A DNA stretch of 64,000 nucleotides from Arthrobacter russicus (GCF_031454135.1 NZ_JAVDQF010000001.1:310001-374000); one strand, 5' to 3'; positions 1-8,920 are shown, counted from the stretch's first letter. Notes: generated by a model not told the origin, from the sequence alone. Numbers and translations: made by a program.

Positions 1-72
1 CGCCGACGGAATCCGGGCCACATCAGGCCAAACATCCTGGCGGACGTTGGGATTCGAATAGGTTTGCGTCAT
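1..72 (-). CDS. Start of a probable cyclopropane-fatty-acyl-phospholipid synthase-type methyltransferase (truncated by window edge)
   Basis: Only the first 24 codons are present, beginning ATG at 72 and reading MTQTYSNPNVRQDVWPDVAR. A strong GAGGAGG ribosome site lies at 80-86. The ATG overlaps the stop of the upstream DUF1365 gene in an ATGA arrangement, so the two are translationally coupled. Genes encoding a FAD amine-oxidase-like protein, DUF1365 and a class I SAM methyltransferase of the Cfa type commonly occur in this order, and the WPDVARIP stretch resembles the start of such methyltransferases. The product name is therefore inference from context and a very short N-terminus; the catalytic part lies outside the window. 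Confidence 0.5.
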   Translation of the reverse strand, partial: MTQTYSNPNVRQDVWPDVARIPSA

Positions 73-848
73 CTGGTTGCCTCCTCGACTGCTCGGCTGG
101 AAACGTGTTTTCCTGCCCCGCGCTGGTATTCGGATTGTGGCGCCGTCGTCGGCCGCGGTTGCACCGGCAGCTTCCGCAACCACAAGCGGATCCCCTGGTA
201 AAAGATCTGGATGCTCACCCGCAACGGGGCCAGCGGGATGTCCAATAACATGCGCACAATATTGCCGTTGCTGGCTGGCAATCTCCTGCCAACCACCGAA
301 GCCACGAAGGGCTTGCCCTCCGGACGCTCCAACACGATGGCCAGACGGGCCGATTCCTCGGGTTCCGGAAGGCTCATCCGGTATTCGCCGTCCACCGGGT
401 AGAAAGGCGAAACATAGAATTCCTTGCGCACCCGCGCCTGGCCGGCGTCATCGGGCTGAATCAGATAGCGGTGCCGCTGGCCATAGGTGTTGTGCACCTC
501 CGCCACGATGCAGGCCAAGGATCCATCCGCCCGATGGCACCAGAAGACCGACAACGGATTGAAGACGTAACCGAGCACCGCAGCGTTGCTGAGCATGGTG
601 ATCCGCCCGGCGGCTTCGATCCCCTGCCCAGCGAGGTAGCTGCGCAAGTTATCGCCGATCCCGCGGTCCGGATCGCCCATATGGTCCTTGGCCCGGAACT
701 GCGCAAAAGGCCGCAGCCAAAACGGAATCGCGGGCAGCTGTTCCGGATCCACGAACCATTGATAGCTCCGGTAGGAAAATTCATTCCGCACCGGTTCCCG
801 GCGGACGTGCCGGACCGTGATCGCATACAAGGCGCTCACACCGGCCAT
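69..848 (-). CDS. DUF1365 family protein
   Basis: The product is 259 residues, the usual size for DUF1365. It starts MAGVSALYAITVRHVR and carries the family-typical central region VFNPLSVFWC around residues 96-105, followed by VHNTYGQRHRY. The biochemical activity of DUF1365 is not established. It is almost always found beside a FAD-dependent amine-oxidase-like enzyme and a Cfa-type methyltransferase, which suggests a role in modifying membrane lipids. Its start overlaps the end of the FAD enzyme by 13 bases, and its stop overlaps the next start as ATGA, so the group is one transcript. No signal peptide is evident. Family membership is confident, function is not. Confidence 0.88.
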   Translation of the reverse strand: MAGVSALYAITVRHVRREPVRNEFSYRSYQWFVDPEQLPAIPFWLRPFAQFRAKDHMGDPDRGIGDNLRSYLAGQGIEAAGRITMLSNAAVLGYVFNPLSVFWCHRADGSLACIVAEVHNTYGQRHRYLIQPDDAGQARVRKEFYVSPFYPVDGEYRMSLPEPEESARLAIVLERPEGKPFVASVVGRRLPASNGNIVRMLLDIPLAPLRVSIQIFYQGIRLWLRKLPVQPRPTTAPQSEYQRGAGKHVSSRAVEEATR

Positions 849-2143
849 GATCCACCGAGCCGTTGCGCCGCGCGATAGCCGGACAAAGCGCCGTCCTCAT
901 GAAAACCCCAGCCGTGGTACGCCCCGGCGAACACCACTTTCGAGGTGCAGATCGCCGCCAACTCGGCTTGCGCGGCCAGCGAAGCCGGCGAGTATTGCGG
1001 GTGTTCATAGCGCATCCGGGCCAGCACGCCGGAATCCGCGATCCGGTCCGCTTCGCCCAAACTGACCAGCAGTCGTCCGCCCGGGTAGTCGAGCGACTGC
1101 AATCGGCTCAAGTCATAACTGACCAGCACGTTCTCCGGCTGGGCGGAGCAATCAGGCAGGTAATAGTTCCAGGACGCGCGGGCGCGGGCAGCCCCGGGCA
1201 GCACGTTTTCGTCGCTGTGCAACAGTGTCTCATTGCTCGAATACGGGATCGCACCGAGCACCCGGCGTTGCTCCGTATTGCCGTTCCGGCCCAGAATCGC
1301 GGCGGCTTGATCCGGGTGGGTAGCCAGAACGACGGCGGCGAAGTCCTCGGTTTGGGCCACTCCCTCCTCGGTCCAACCCAACCGAACGCCGCTGCGGAAC
1401 TCCTCCAGCGAGGTCACCTTGGCTCCGAGCTTGATCCTGGTGATCGACTTGGCGACCCGGCGGACGTACTCATGCGAGCCGCCGTCGACGGTCCGCCACT
1501 TCGGTGATCCCTTGACCGCGAGCATGCCGTGATGCGACAAGAACGTGAACAGATAACGTGCCGGGTAGTCCAGAGCCGTTGAAGCATCACAGGACCATAC
1601 TGCCGAAACCACCGGGGTCATGAAATGGCTTTGGAAATATTGGCTGAATTTTTCCGCTTCGAGGAACTCGCCGAGGGTCAGATCGTCCCCCGCTGAGGCC
1701 AGCAAGGCTCTGGCCCTGCGATGGAATCGGAGCACCTCGCCGAGCATTCGGAGATAGCGCGGCTTAGCGAAAGACCGCCACCCGGGGAACAGGCCGCTGA
1801 ACCCCTTGGCCCCGGCGTACTCCAGCCCGCAGCCAGCGCATTTGACCGACATTGACATATCGGAGGGCTTGGTCGGCACTTCCAATTGTTCGAACAGACG
1901 GATCAACGTCGGGTAGGTGCGCTCGTTGTATACGATGAATCCGGAATCGACCGGCGTGCCGTCGGCCAGCTCGTGCGTGTGCGCGTGTCCACCGAGCCGG
2001 TCATCGGCCTCGAACAACGTCACCCGATCGGTACTGCTGAGCATCCAAGCCGCGACTAGACCGGATATTCCGCTGCCCACCACGGCAATCGAACGCGGGG
2101 CCCTGACATCGCCGGTTTCCGAAATCCTCTGGTCGTTTGCCAC
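836..2143 (-). CDS. FAD-dependent amine-oxidase-like oxidoreductase
   Basis: The 435-residue product has an N-terminal Rossmann dinucleotide motif GSGISG at residues 23-28, followed by EADDRLGGHAHT, typical of flavin amine-oxidase/NAD(P)-binding proteins. The GTG start at 2143 is chosen because CCTCCT on the plus strand at 2154-2159 gives an AGGAGG ribosome site ten bases away, while the longer open frame upstream overlaps the hydrolase gene and has no family similarity. A CxxC pair lies in KCAGCGLEYAG around residues 93-102. Members of this family neighbouring DUF1365 and Cfa-type methyltransferases are thought to act on unsaturated acyl chains, but substrate is inference. It follows the hydrolase gene by 23 bases. 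Confidence 0.86.
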   Translation of the reverse strand: MANDQRISETGDVRAPRSIAVVGSGISGLVAAWMLSSTDRVTLFEADDRLGGHAHTHELADGTPVDSGFIVYNERTYPTLIRLFEQLEVPTKPSDMSMSVKCAGCGLEYAGAKGFSGLFPGWRSFAKPRYLRMLGEVLRFHRRARALLASAGDDLTLGEFLEAEKFSQYFQSHFMTPVVSAVWSCDASTALDYPARYLFTFLSHHGMLAVKGSPKWRTVDGGSHEYVRRVAKSITRIKLGAKVTSLEEFRSGVRLGWTEEGVAQTEDFAAVVLATHPDQAAAILGRNGNTEQRRVLGAIPYSSNETLLHSDENVLPGAARARASWNYYLPDCSAQPENVLVSYDLSRLQSLDYPGGRLLVSLGEADRIADSGVLARMRYEHPQYSPASLAAQAELAAICTSKVVFAGAYHGWGFHEDGALSGYRAAQRLGGSWPV

Positions 2144-2166
2144 GGGACGGGTTCCTCCTGGGTTGT

Positions 2167-2835
2167 TCAGTTCTCTTGCCCTGCATTCGGGGCCATCCGG
2201 CGCTGGGATGGGTCGGCCCAGGAAATCGCCGTCCGCACTGCTTCGCGTTGCCAGAGCCGGGGACTCCGCAGCATGAAATGCCCGCCTGGCATCGCCCGCC
2301 ACCGCGCGGCAACTCCGTGCTCCGCCGCCAACCGGACCTGCCGGGCGGACTCCTCCGGGTCGGTCCACCGGTCGGCCGCGCCGTGCAGCACCAAAAGCTG
2401 CTGGCCGGTGCGGAACGCACGCCCCTCCTGCTCCGGCCACCAAGGCGCCAGTGCGACCACCCCCAGCACTTCCGGCCGCGCGGCCAGATGCGCCGCCGTC
2501 CGGCCGCCCATGGAATGTCCCAGGACCACTACCGGAGCGGAGCCGAAATGTTCCCGGAGTTGCTGCAACGCCCAAAGGCCGTCGGCCACCGGAGATTGCT
2601 CGACGCCGTTCCAGCCGCGCATCCGATACCTCAGTTGCGCCACGGCTATGCTTCGGGAACGCCCTTGTTTCGCCAGCCGCCGGGTGAATGGGCGCATCCG
2701 CAGGTTGGACAGCTGCCAAGGCCGGGACCGCGCCCGGCTTTCCGGCTTGCCCCCGGCCAGGACCAACACGATCGCGGCGACCGGATCATCGGGCATGAGC
2801 AGATCGAATCCGGCTCTCGGTTGGTCCATGCTCAC
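2167..2835 (-). CDS. Alpha/beta hydrolase
   Basis: A 222-residue alpha/beta-hydrolase with the nucleophile elbow GHSMGG around residues 106-111 (Ser at the centre), a strand-end acidic region near HGAADRWTDPEE and a late PGGHFML histidine, together suggesting a complete Ser-Asp-His triad. A GTG start at 2835 is placed eight bases after AGGAG; an ATG two codons later at 2829 is nearly as good. There is no signal peptide, so it is cytoplasmic. Natural substrate unknown. It heads the minus-strand group with the FAD enzyme and DUF1365 and is divergent from the LysR regulator, which may control it. Confidence 0.82.
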   Translation of the reverse strand: MSMDQPRAGFDLLMPDDPVAAIVLVLAGGKPESRARSRPWQLSNLRMRPFTRRLAKQGRSRSIAVAQLRYRMRGWNGVEQSPVADGLWALQQLREHFGSAPVVVLGHSMGGRTAAHLAARPEVLGVVALAPWWPEQEGRAFRTGQQLLVLHGAADRWTDPEESARQVRLAAEHGVAARWRAMPGGHFMLRSPRLWQREAVRTAISWADPSQRRMAPNAGQEN

Positions 2836-2999
2836 TCCGGCAACTCCTGGCTTAGAATCAAAGCACCCGGGGGCGGTTGCCCTCTGCCAGAGGTTCGGCG
2901 CGATCTGCTTCGGGGATGGGTTCGACCGGCACGCCGGTTTGTCACCCCTGGCTGAAACGGCGACCCAGGCCAGGTCATCAGCAGGAAAGGGGCGGTCGA

Positions 3000-3941
3000 G
3001 TGGTCAACCCGATACATTTGCGTACTTTGCTCGAAGTCACCCGGCGCGGCTCATTCGCCGCAGCGGCCCAGCATCTCGGTTACACGGCGTCAGCGGTCTC
3101 GCAGCAGATCGCGGCTTTGGAGCGGGAGACCGGCGTGGTGCTTTTCACCCGTACCGCCCGTTCGGTCCAACCCACGGACACCGCGTTCGTGATGGCCCGG
3201 CATGCGGCCAAAGTACTCACCGACCTCGATGCACTGCTGGCCGCCGCGACGAAATCACCGGACCATGCCACCCGGGAACTTGTCCTGGGCATCTTTCCTT
3301 CGCTGGCCACCTATGTGCTGCCCCGGGTCTTGCAGACTTCGGCCTGGCAGGGCCTGGGCAGGCGATTGCGGATCCGGGTCGGCGAGCCGCCGCAGACGAT
3401 CCAAGGATTGCGGTCGGGCGGCGAACTGGATCTGGCTTTGGTGTTCCAAGTCGGCCAAAGCGGCCTGGCCTGGCCGCATACGCTGCATCGGCAATGGGTC
3501 GGCGACGATGTCTTCCGGGTGGTGCTGCCCCATGGTTGGGGCATCACCGATGGTTCCCGGATGACCGCCTCGCAGTTGACCGAGATGCCCTGGATCATGC
3601 ACCACCCGGGCACCAGCGACGCCACCGTGATCGAGCGGCTCTTCGCTTCGTGCAATCTGCATCCCCAAGTAGTGGGCTACAGCGATGACTTCAATGCCTC
3701 CCTGGCCCTTGCCGCAGCCGGTTTGGGCGCCGCAATGGTACCGGAACTCGTGCTCAAACACAGCAAAGAGAACTTCGTCGTCGTCGAAGTGCCGGAAATC
3801 CGGCTCGCCCGGACGGTCTTCGCCCTCCGGCGTCAGGAAAGCGGCCAATCGGAACGGCAGGACGCGGCCTCCGAAGACGCCAGTTTGGACCTTTTCGTCG
3901 ACTTGTTGGCTGCGGCGTTCGCCGAAGCCGTCGCGGATTGA
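3000..3941 (+). CDS. LysR-family transcriptional regulator
   Basis: The product is 313 residues from a GTG at 3000, beginning MVNPIHLRTLLEVTRRGSF. This is the classical LysR start, with the winged helix-turn-helix AAAQHLGYTASAVSQQIAALE at about residues 20-40, and a GGAAAGGGG stretch just upstream. A periplasmic-binding-like effector domain fills the rest. The gene diverges from the hydrolase-FAD-DUF1365 group and converges on the aldehyde dehydrogenase, whose stop lies only a few bases away. Typical LysR genes control the divergent neighbour, so the lipid-modification group is the first candidate target. The effector is unknown. Confidence 0.88.
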   Translation: MVNPIHLRTLLEVTRRGSFAAAAQHLGYTASAVSQQIAALERETGVVLFTRTARSVQPTDTAFVMARHAAKVLTDLDALLAAATKSPDHATRELVLGIFPSLATYVLPRVLQTSAWQGLGRRLRIRVGEPPQTIQGLRSGGELDLALVFQVGQSGLAWPHTLHRQWVGDDVFRVVLPHGWGITDGSRMTASQLTEMPWIMHHPGTSDATVIERLFASCNLHPQVVGYSDDFNASLALAAAGLGAAMVPELVLKHSKENFVVVEVPEIRLARTVFALRRQESGQSERQDAASEDASLDLFVDLLAAAFAEAVAD

Positions 3942-3947
3942 ACCGGA

Positions 3948-5324
3948 TTACTTCCCGGCCGGCGCGATGACTTTGGTGATCACCTGGTGCTTGAGATTGT
4001 TGAACGGCGGGTAGATCAGCTTCATGGTGTCCGGCTTCAACGGTTTGTCGAATACCGCCTTGCGGTGGGTGAAGACGTCGATCGAATCACGGCCGTGGTA
4101 TGCGCCCATGCCGCTGGGCCCCACTCCGCCGAACGGCAGTCCCGGGACCAGCAGGTGCGCCGCCGGCACCCCGAAGCACAGGGCGCCCGACGAGGTATTG
4201 TCCATGAAGTTCCGCCGGGTCGCCTTGTTCTCGCTGAAAACATAGAGCGCCAGCGGCTTGTCGCGTTCCTTGATGAACGCCAGCGCCGCCGCTTCGTCGG
4301 GGACCTCGACGATTGGCAGGATCGGTCCGAAGATTTCCTCCTGCATCACCGGGTCCGTGGACTTCGCCCGGACCACCGTCGGCGCCAAATACAGATCTCC
4401 CGCTTCGGAGTCGCCACCGGTCACCAACTCTGCGCCTTCGAGCAGCCCGGTCAACCGACCGAAATGCCGCTGGTTGACGATCCGGCCGTAGTCAGAACTG
4501 CTCCGTGGGTCCTTCTCGAACAGCCCCTTGATCACCTTCGGCAATACCTCGGCGAGTTTCCGTGCGGTCTCCGGACTGGCGAGAACATAATCCGGGGCCA
4601 CGCAGGTTTGCCCGGCATTGAGGTACTTTCCCCAGGCAATCCGCTGCGCGGCCGCGGTCAGGTCCACCGAATCGTCGACGTACACCGGGGATTTCCCGCC
4701 CAATTCCAGGGTCACCGGAGTCAGATGCTCCGCAGCAGCGCGCAGGATCACTTTGCCGACCTGGCCGTTGCCGGTGTAGAAAATATGGTCGAAGCGCTCT
4801 TTCAGCAGTTCGGTGGTTTCCGGCACTCCGCCTTCGACCACTTGGACGGCCTCGCCGAGATACTCCGGGATCCAGCGGGCCAAAGCCGCCGAGGTCGCCG
4901 GAGCAAGCTCGCTCGGCTTCAGCACCACGGTATTCCCGCCGGCCAGCGCAGCCATCACCGGAACCAGGGACAATTGCACCGGGTAGTTCCAGGGCGCGAT
5001 CACCAGCACGACGCCGAGCGGGTCCCGGACGATCTTCGCCGTGGCCGGCAACAGGGACAACGGCACCGAGGCCCGCTCCGGGGCGAGCCATTTGCGCAGG
5101 TTCTTCGTCGTGTGCTGCACCTCGTTGCAGGTGAAGCCGATCTCGGTCATCCAGGATTCATCCGGATGCTTGCGCAGGTCCTGGGACAGCGCCGCGGTGA
5201 AATCCGCGGTCTGCTCCAACAACATCCTGCGCACCGCATCGATTCGGCGCAGCCTGGTATCCAGGTCCAAACCTTCGCCGGTCTCGAAAGCCTTCCGGGC
5301 CAAATTCACAGCGTCGTTGCTCAT
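3948..5324 (-). CDS. Aldehyde dehydrogenase family protein
   Basis: The 458-residue NAD(P)-dependent aldehyde dehydrogenase has the expected active-site landmarks: PWNYP around residues 111-115, the general-base glutamate in LELGGKSP (Glu207), and the catalytic cysteine in NAGQTCVAP (Cys241). The protein is somewhat shorter than the 490-500 residues of many ALDH families, matching the fatty-aldehyde/coniferyl-aldehyde branch that ends in a hydrophobic tail. It would oxidise a medium or long aldehyde to the acid. The gene is monocistronic, convergent with the LysR gene. A TetR-type palindrome sits ten bases before the start codon, and no good ribosome site is visible there. Substrate range is inference. 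Confidence 0.9.
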   Translation of the reverse strand: MSNDAVNLARKAFETGEGLDLDTRLRRIDAVRRMLLEQTADFTAALSQDLRKHPDESWMTEIGFTCNEVQHTTKNLRKWLAPERASVPLSLLPATAKIVRDPLGVVLVIAPWNYPVQLSLVPVMAALAGGNTVVLKPSELAPATSAALARWIPEYLGEAVQVVEGGVPETTELLKERFDHIFYTGNGQVGKVILRAAAEHLTPVTLELGGKSPVYVDDSVDLTAAAQRIAWGKYLNAGQTCVAPDYVLASPETARKLAEVLPKVIKGLFEKDPRSSSDYGRIVNQRHFGRLTGLLEGAELVTGGDSEAGDLYLAPTVVRAKSTDPVMQEEIFGPILPIVEVPDEAAALAFIKERDKPLALYVFSENKATRRNFMDNTSSGALCFGVPAAHLLVPGLPFGGVGPSGMGAYHGRDSIDVFTHRKAVFDKPLKPDTMKLIYPPFNNLKHQVITKVIAPAGK

Positions 5325-5333
5325 GGAGCTAAC

Positions 5334-5347
5334 TTACCCGTCGGTAA
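5334..5347. promoter_or_regulatory. Palindromic operator candidate upstream of the aldehyde dehydrogenase
   Basis: TTACC-CGTC-GGTAA, a perfect 5-bp inverted repeat with a 4-bp spacer; the wider arms AACTTACC/GGTAACTT carry one mismatch. It lies immediately upstream of the aldehyde dehydrogenase start, an ideal repressor position. Related palindromes occur at 42748-42761, 46457-46472 and, shifted by one base, at 8971-8985. Confidence 0.5.
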
Positions 5348-5369
5348 CTTATTTCGGAAGACCCTCGAC

Positions 5370-5415
5370 CGGCCCGCTCGGCAGATGACACGATCTTGAC
5401 CGGCCGAGCGGGCCG
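5370..5415 (-). terminator. Hairpin terminator after metE
   Basis: Thirteen-base perfect arms CGGCCCGCTCGGC (5370-5382) and GCCGAGCGGGCCG (5403-5415) with a 20-base loop, located between the metE stop and the aldehyde dehydrogenase promoter. There is no clear T-run, so termination efficiency is uncertain. Confidence 0.55.
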
Positions 5416-5449
5416 TCGGCGATTTCCCGCGCGAGGCGTTCGATTGGAC

Positions 5450-7771
5450 TCAGACCAGCTGCGCCCGGACTTCCCGGGTAGCCGCCACCAGATTCCGCAA
5501 GGATTCTTCGGTCTCGGCGTAGCCGCGGGTTTTCAGACCGCAGTCCGGGTTCACCCAGAGCTGCCGCGCCGGCACGTGCGCCACCGCGGTCTGCAGCAAC
5601 TCGGTCACCTCTTGCTGGCCCGGCACCCGCGGTGAGTGGATGTCATAGACGCCCGGGCCGACGCCCCGGCTGAAGCCATGCGACTGCAGGTCATTGACCA
5701 CTTCCATCCGGGAACGTGCAGCCTCGATCGAGGTCACGTCGGCGTCCAGGCCATCGATCGCATCGATCACCACGCCGAACTCCGAATAGCAAAGGTGGGT
5801 GTGGATCTGGGTGCCGGTGGCGGCACCCGAGGTCGCCAGGCGGAAGGCCCGCACCGACCAGGCCAGGTATTCCGGCTGATCGGCTTTGCGCAACGGCAGC
5901 AGTTCGCGCAGCGCCGGCTCGTCCACCTGGATGATTTTGATTCCGGCCGTTTCCAGGTCCGCGATCTCGTCGCGCAAAGCCAAGGCCACCTGGTTCGCGG
6001 TATCCGCCAGCGGTTGGTCGTCGCGGACGAAAGACCAGGCCAGAATGGTCACCGGCCCGGTGAGCATCCCCTTCATCGGCTTCTCGGTCAGCGACTGCGC
6101 GAACGAAGCCCATTCGACCGTGATCGGCGCGCTGCGCGTGACGTCGCCCCAGAGGATCGACGGACGGGTACACCGGCTGCCATAGGACTGGACCCAACCG
6201 TGCACTGTGACCTCGAAGCCGTCCAGGTTCTCGGCGAAGTACTGCACCATGTCATTGCGCTCCGGCTCGCCGTGGACCAGCACATCGAAACCGAGGTCTT
6301 CCTGCAGGTCCACGACCCGGCGGATTTCCTCCCGCATCAGCTCCTGGTAGTCGACCGCGCTGATTTCGCCCTTGTTCGCCCGGGCCCGTGCGGAACGGAT
6401 GTCGCCGGTCTGCGGAAACGAACCGATGGTGGTGGTCGGCAACGGCGGGAGCCGGAGTTCTTCCTGCTGGGCTTTCGCCCGGTCCGCATACTCTGCCCGG
6501 TGGAAGTCCGTTTCGGCCAGAGCCGCAGTGCGGGCCCGGACCTCGCCCCGCCGGACGCCTTCGGCGGAAGCCCGGGACGCGATGATCCGGCTGGCGGCTT
6601 CGATTTCCGGTCGGGCGGCCTCGGCGTCGGCGAGATGCCTGGCCAAGGTGGCCACCTCGACCGCCTTTTGGTCCGCAAACGCCAACCAGCTGCGCAGTTG
6701 CTCGGTGAGCTGGGTTTCTTCGGCGGAATCGTGCGGAACGTGGAACGCGGACGTCGACGTGGAGACGGCCAGGTTGATGCCGGCGGCCTTGAGCACATCG
6801 AGCTTGCGCGCCGAGGCGGCCAGGTCATTGCGCCAGATATTGTGCCCGTCGACCACGCCGGCCACCAAGGTCTTGCCAGCCAGAGCCTGCGCCAATCCGG
6901 TCAGGTCGGCGGGCAGTTCCCCCTTGAACAGATCCAGGTGAATCGCCTCCACCGGGAGGCTCGCCACAGGTTCGAGCAACTCGCCCAGCGCGCCATAAGG
7001 CGTGCTCACCAGCAGCTTCGGGCGGCTCTGCGCCGAACCGAGCACCTGGTAGGCCTGTTCCACGGCCGCACGCAGCTCGGCTGCCGGCACTGCGCCGTCG
7101 GCGACCAACGCGGGTTCGTCCAGCTGCACCCAGCTGGCTCCGGCGGCGGCCAGCCGTTCCAGCAGCGCGGCGTACACCGGAAGCAATTCAGCCAGCTTGG
7201 CCAACGGGGCGAAATCCGCTGGGGCTCCGGCCTCGGCCTTGCTCAGCAGCAGGAAGGTCACCGGTCCGACCAGGTAGGGCCGGGTTTCGATTCCGGACTC
7301 GAGCACTGCGGCGAAGTCCCGCAAGATGCGATCGGAAGTGACCGAAAAGACCGTGTCCGGACCGATTTCCGGCACCAGGTAGTGATAGTTGGAATCGAAC
7401 CATTTGGTCATTTCAAGCGGCTGCTGCTCCCGGTCCCCCCGGGCCAGCGTGAAGTAGCCGGCCAAGCCCAGGCCGCCATCGGCGTCGAGCAGGTTTCCGA
7501 ACCGCGCCGGAATTGCGCCGACGTGGGCCGCGGCATCGAGCACTTGGTCGTAATAGGAGAAGGTCCCCGGAACCGCAGCGACTTCGGTCAAACCGAGTTC
7601 CTGCAAGCGCTGTGCGGTGCCGAGCTGGATCTGCTGCGCCGTGGCGGCCAGTTCGGCGGCGTCGATCCGCCCGGCCCAGTAGGATTCGACGGCCTTTTTC
7701 AATTCCCGACGGCGGCCGATCCTGGGGTATCCCAAAAGCGAGGCAGCCGGAAAAGGGGTGTTTTCAGTCAT
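5450..7771 (-). CDS. metE: Cobalamin-independent methionine synthase (5-methyltetrahydropteroyltriglutamate-homocysteine methyltransferase)
   Basis: The 773-residue product starts MTENTPFPAASLLGYPRIG and matches the length and double-barrel layout of MetE. It transfers the methyl group of 5-methyl-tetrahydrofolate polyglutamate to homocysteine, the last step of methionine synthesis. The zinc site is visible in the C-terminal half: THLCYSEF (His and Cys) and NPDCGLKTR (Cys744). The ATG at 7771 is preferred over an upstream TTG at 7804 because AAGGA sits nine bases before it. It lies 51 bases downstream of metF, which supplies its methyl-folate substrate, so the pair forms one operon. A hairpin follows the gene. 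Confidence 0.96.
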   Translation of the reverse strand: MTENTPFPAASLLGYPRIGRRRELKKAVESYWAGRIDAAELAATAQQIQLGTAQRLQELGLTEVAAVPGTFSYYDQVLDAAAHVGAIPARFGNLLDADGGLGLAGYFTLARGDREQQPLEMTKWFDSNYHYLVPEIGPDTVFSVTSDRILRDFAAVLESGIETRPYLVGPVTFLLLSKAEAGAPADFAPLAKLAELLPVYAALLERLAAAGASWVQLDEPALVADGAVPAAELRAAVEQAYQVLGSAQSRPKLLVSTPYGALGELLEPVASLPVEAIHLDLFKGELPADLTGLAQALAGKTLVAGVVDGHNIWRNDLAASARKLDVLKAAGINLAVSTSTSAFHVPHDSAEETQLTEQLRSWLAFADQKAVEVATLARHLADAEAARPEIEAASRIIASRASAEGVRRGEVRARTAALAETDFHRAEYADRAKAQQEELRLPPLPTTTIGSFPQTGDIRSARARANKGEISAVDYQELMREEIRRVVDLQEDLGFDVLVHGEPERNDMVQYFAENLDGFEVTVHGWVQSYGSRCTRPSILWGDVTRSAPITVEWASFAQSLTEKPMKGMLTGPVTILAWSFVRDDQPLADTANQVALALRDEIADLETAGIKIIQVDEPALRELLPLRKADQPEYLAWSVRAFRLATSGAATGTQIHTHLCYSEFGVVIDAIDGLDADVTSIEAARSRMEVVNDLQSHGFSRGVGPGVYDIHSPRVPGQQEVTELLQTAVAHVPARQLWVNPDCGLKTRGYAETEESLRNLVAATREVRAQLV

Positions 7772-7822
7772 GGTTTGGTCCTTAGTGGTTTCGAAGGTCG
7801 GCAAGCGAAATGGCCGAGGCGC

Positions 7823-8803
7823 TCAATGCGCCCGGCTGAAATGCCGGAGTTTGCCGGCCGGCGGTGCTGGACGCAGCAGATTGAGCCGATCCAGCACCTC
7901 CAGAGCGGCCTGGTGCTGATTGAAGGTGTAGAGGTGGATCCCCGGGGCTCCAGCATCCAACGCGGCCTTGGCCAGTTCCACCGTGGCGCGGACCCCGATC
8001 CGCCGCCGTTCGCCGTCGTCGTCGGCCGAAGCCAGCGCGGCGAGCAGCTCCGGAGCCGGTTCGACGCCGGTCAGCTGGCCCAGGCGTTCCAGCCTGCGCA
8101 GGCTGGTGAACGGCATCACTCCGGGGATCAGCGGAATACTGACCCCGGCGCGCCGGGCCCGCAACACCAGGTCGGCGTATTGTTCGGCGTGGAAGAACAC
8201 CTGGGTGATCGCGAAATCGGCGCCCGAACGCTGTTTGGCGAGCAAAACCTCGACATCGTGCTGCACGCTGGGCGATTCCGGGTGCCGGGCCGGATAGGCG
8301 GCGACTCCGATCGCGACTTTCCCGGCGGCGAGCATCGCCGAGCGGCGCTGCTCCACCCTGCGGATCAGTTCGATCAGGTCTTGGGCGTAGTTCAACGCGC
8401 CGGCTCGGGGTTCCGCACTGCCATCAGTCGGCCGGTCGCCGCGCAGCGCCAGGATTCCCCGGACACCGTGCTCCAACAGATCGGTGATGATCGCGGCCAA
8501 CTCGTCTGCGGTGTTGCCGATGCAGGTCAGATGTGCCAAGGGACGCAGACTGGTCTCCTGCAACAACCGGTGCAACAGGTCCACCGCGGTGTCGCGATTG
8601 GATCCGGAGGCACCATAGGTGACCGAGACATAGTCCGGGCTGGTGCTTTCGAGTTCCCGGATCGTAGTCCACAGGTGCTCGTCGGCAGCCGGACTGCGCG
8701 GCGGGAACAGTTCATAGGAGAGCGCGATCGGCGCGTTCTGCGGAGCAGGAGCCGGGCCGGAGAGCGTCTCGAGGGGGTTGGAAATAATACTCGGTGGGGA
8801 CAT
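7823..8803 (-). CDS. metF: Methylenetetrahydrofolate reductase
   Basis: The 326-residue protein has the single-domain bacterial MetF fold: SYELFPPRSP near residues 29-38, VSVTYGASGSNRD around residues 59-71, a region LRGDRP and FFHAEQYADL. It reduces 5,10-methylene-tetrahydrofolate to 5-methyl-tetrahydrofolate using a flavin cofactor and feeds the adjacent metE. The start ATG at 8803 has AAGG about eight bases upstream. The start codon itself lies inside a long-range inverted repeat in the leader (see separate entry), suggesting control at translation initiation. Confidence 0.94.
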   Translation of the reverse strand: MSPPSIISNPLETLSGPAPAPQNAPIALSYELFPPRSPAADEHLWTTIRELESTSPDYVSVTYGASGSNRDTAVDLLHRLLQETSLRPLAHLTCIGNTADELAAIITDLLEHGVRGILALRGDRPTDGSAEPRAGALNYAQDLIELIRRVEQRRSAMLAAGKVAIGVAAYPARHPESPSVQHDVEVLLAKQRSGADFAITQVFFHAEQYADLVLRARRAGVSIPLIPGVMPFTSLRRLERLGQLTGVEPAPELLAALASADDDGERRRIGVRATVELAKAALDAGAPGIHLYTFNQHQAALEVLDRLNLLRPAPPAGKLRHFSRAH

Positions 8804-8920
8804 TTGCAGACCTTGACCATCGTGCTGCTCCTAGCGAAGCAGCTGCCATCGGAAAAACAGCCGGTCCGTACTCCACCGGCAGGAGTGCGCGGAGGAAGCC
8901 GATCGGACTGTGCAAATGTC
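8799..8920 (-). promoter_or_regulatory. metF leader with inverted repeat covering the start codon
   Basis: On the transcribed strand, GACATTTGCA (8911-8920) is exactly complementary to TGCAAATGTC (8799-8808), which contains the metF ATG and abuts its ribosome site. Between them lie further short hairpins, for example GCTGCT/AGCAGC. The layout fits an RNA element able to hide the start codon. It does not match a SAM or cobalamin riboswitch that I can recognise. Confidence 0.45.

Noticed and set aside
8803-8820. Small upstream frame beginning ATG at 8820 in the metF leader (MVKVCKC)
   Set aside because: It overlaps metF in another frame and runs on as an antisense-like shadow; nothing supports a leader peptide.
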